DNA from: a virus
DNA: 24,604 nt
Reading direction: 5' to 3' (one strand)
IMG/VR virus record: IMGVR_UViG_3300024999_000378
Location: 1 to 24,604 of that record
The notes under the pieces were generated by a model. That model was not told the origin of the DNA. It was given only the letters and a program-made list of their open reading frames with translations, and made no database searches. Of the stretch, positions 23,827 through 24,604 are shown piece after piece. Positions within the stretch are counted from its first letter, which is position 1, and each line of letters begins with the position of its first letter. A program made the translations under genes and the position numbers.

Positions 23827-23853
23827 AGGGATTAAAATTAAAACTTAATCCCT
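23827..23853 (+). terminator. Hairpin after the recombinase gene
   Basis: AGGGATTAA pairs perfectly with TTAATCCCT around a 9-base loop. It is followed by C-rich sequence, not a T-run, so it would be a poor intrinsic terminator. An alternative role as part of an attachment or recombinase-binding site cannot be excluded. The 193-base gap to the next gene holds nothing else that I can name with confidence. Confidence 0.5.
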
Positions 23854-24011
23854 CATCCTTCCTCCCTTCCTTCCAACTTACCACCATCCTCAACAAACCA
23901 ATAAATAAAATAAATGTCACAATTAATCACAATAAAAATCTAGCAATTTCCTCATTTTTACTATATACTTATATACAGATAAGTAAGATAAAGTAAGAGG
24001 AGGAAACAAAT

Positions 24012-24604
24012 ATGAAATTAAAATTAAAATCCTATCCAAAAACAAAATTCCCCAAAAAACTATTAACCACAATTTCCACAATCACATTATCTCTATCCCT
24101 ATTATTAACCCCTATCCTAACATCTCCTACATTAGCATCTGAGGTAAATACATCACTTCAAGTATCAAATTCAAATACTATTTCACAAACTGCATCAACA
24201 AAAACAGTTAAACCAACAAAAGTAACACTAAACAAGAAAACAACAACCATAAACATAGGATCAACTGAAACCTTAACTCCTACTATCTTCCCATCAACAG
24301 CCACAAATCAAAATGTGACTTGGAAATCTAGCAATGTAAAAATTGCTACAGTAGATTCAGATGGAACTGTAAGTGGTATTAAAAAAGGAAGAGTAATTAT
24401 CACTGTAACAACGGTTGACAGCAAGAAAACTGCTAAATGTAGAGTAACTGTAAAAACTGTTCCAATTCCTAAAATTTCATCTATTTCCGATATTGAGCAG
24501 ACTATAAATCAAGGTGATGATTATTCACTTCCTGAAACAATTGAAGTTATGATGTCTGATAATACTACACAACAATTGCCAGCTACTTGGAATCCTTCGG
24601 AAGT
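24012..24604 (+). CDS. Secreted protein with BIG2 Ig-like domain (3' partial)
   Basis: An open frame of 197 codons runs off the right edge. It begins with a basic N-terminus (KLKLKSYPKTKFPKK) and a hydrophobic core (TISTITLSLSLLLTPILT), with likely signal cleavage near TLAS-E (about residue 43). A Thr/Ser-rich linker follows, then a BIG2 domain (about 68-150) with VTWKSSNVKIATVDSDGTVS, and then the start of another Ig-like domain (SISDIEQTINQGDDYSLPE to PATWNPS). Such proteins are typical of clostridial surface or secreted enzymes and adhesins. The ATG follows GAGGAGG. Codons here use more C than the phage genes, as expected for host sequence or a separate acquisition. A possible -10 TATACT lies at 23964 but its -35 is weak. 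Confidence 0.8.
   Translation, partial: MKLKLKSYPKTKFPKKLLTTISTITLSLSLLLTPILTSPTLASEVNTSLQVSNSNTISQTASTKTVKPTKVTLNKKTTTINIGSTETLTPTIFPSTATNQNVTWKSSNVKIATVDSDGTVSGIKKGRVIITVTTVDSKKTAKCRVTVKTVPIPKISSISDIEQTINQGDDYSLPETIEVMMSDNTTQQLPATWNPSE

Noticed and set aside
1-24604. CRISPR array, tRNA or rRNA genes
   Set aside because: No regularly spaced direct repeats, cloverleaf-like segments or ribosomal RNA sequence were seen.

Overview
The window is AT-rich, and every convincing gene is on the + strand. It reads as the head and neck module of a tailed phage (Caudoviricetes), most likely a prophage or phage of a low-GC Firmicute, probably a clostridial anaerobe. The basis is the Firmicute-type Shine-Dalgarno sites (AAAGGAGG), the low GC, the tailed-phage gene order, and a secreted BIG2 Ig-domain protein at the right edge that looks like a host surface protein. 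The host assignment is inference.

Layout. 1-2173: the tail of an unknown gene, a phage ClpP-like protease, and two unrecognised acidic proteins, one with a dense cysteine cluster. 2195-2812: a GIY-YIG homing endonuclease remnant that has lost its catalytic N-terminus. 2802-7190: terminase small-subunit candidate, large terminase and portal. 7327-8472: a freestanding zinc-ribbon/nuclease gene. 8525-12202: head protease fused to a scaffold (with a strong internal start that would make scaffold alone), a decoration protein with an inserted beta domain, and the major capsid protein. 12332-17069: neck and connector genes (two Ig-like domains on the probable head-closure protein), a probable tail terminator and the tail tube. 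17191-22837: four nuclease-type genes (two treble-clef/repeat/PD-(D/E)XK proteins, a T5orf172 GIY-YIG protein and a DUF1064 nuclease), separated by strong intrinsic terminators. 22865-23818: a complete tyrosine recombinase. After it the base composition becomes richer in C, and a signal-peptide BIG2 protein starts at 24012 and runs off the window. No tape measure, baseplate, lysis or replication gene is visible.

How it works together. The terminase packages DNA through the portal. The protease-scaffold and capsid protein build the prohead. A repeated Glu-Leu-Asn motif followed by Ser/Thr/Ala in portal, scaffold and capsid N-terminus looks like the maturation cleavage site, and would remove 77 residues from the capsid protein. 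The neck proteins then join the head to a tail built on the tube protein. The recombinase would integrate or resolve the genome.

The two strongest novel signals are (1) a pair of structured RNA elements at 19464-19590 and 21094-21241. They share the same helix order, the same pseudoknot geometry and compensatory base changes, and each precedes a nuclease gene of a different family. (2) The head-restricted ELN cleavage-site code. All fold and family calls come from reading the sequence; no searches were run.
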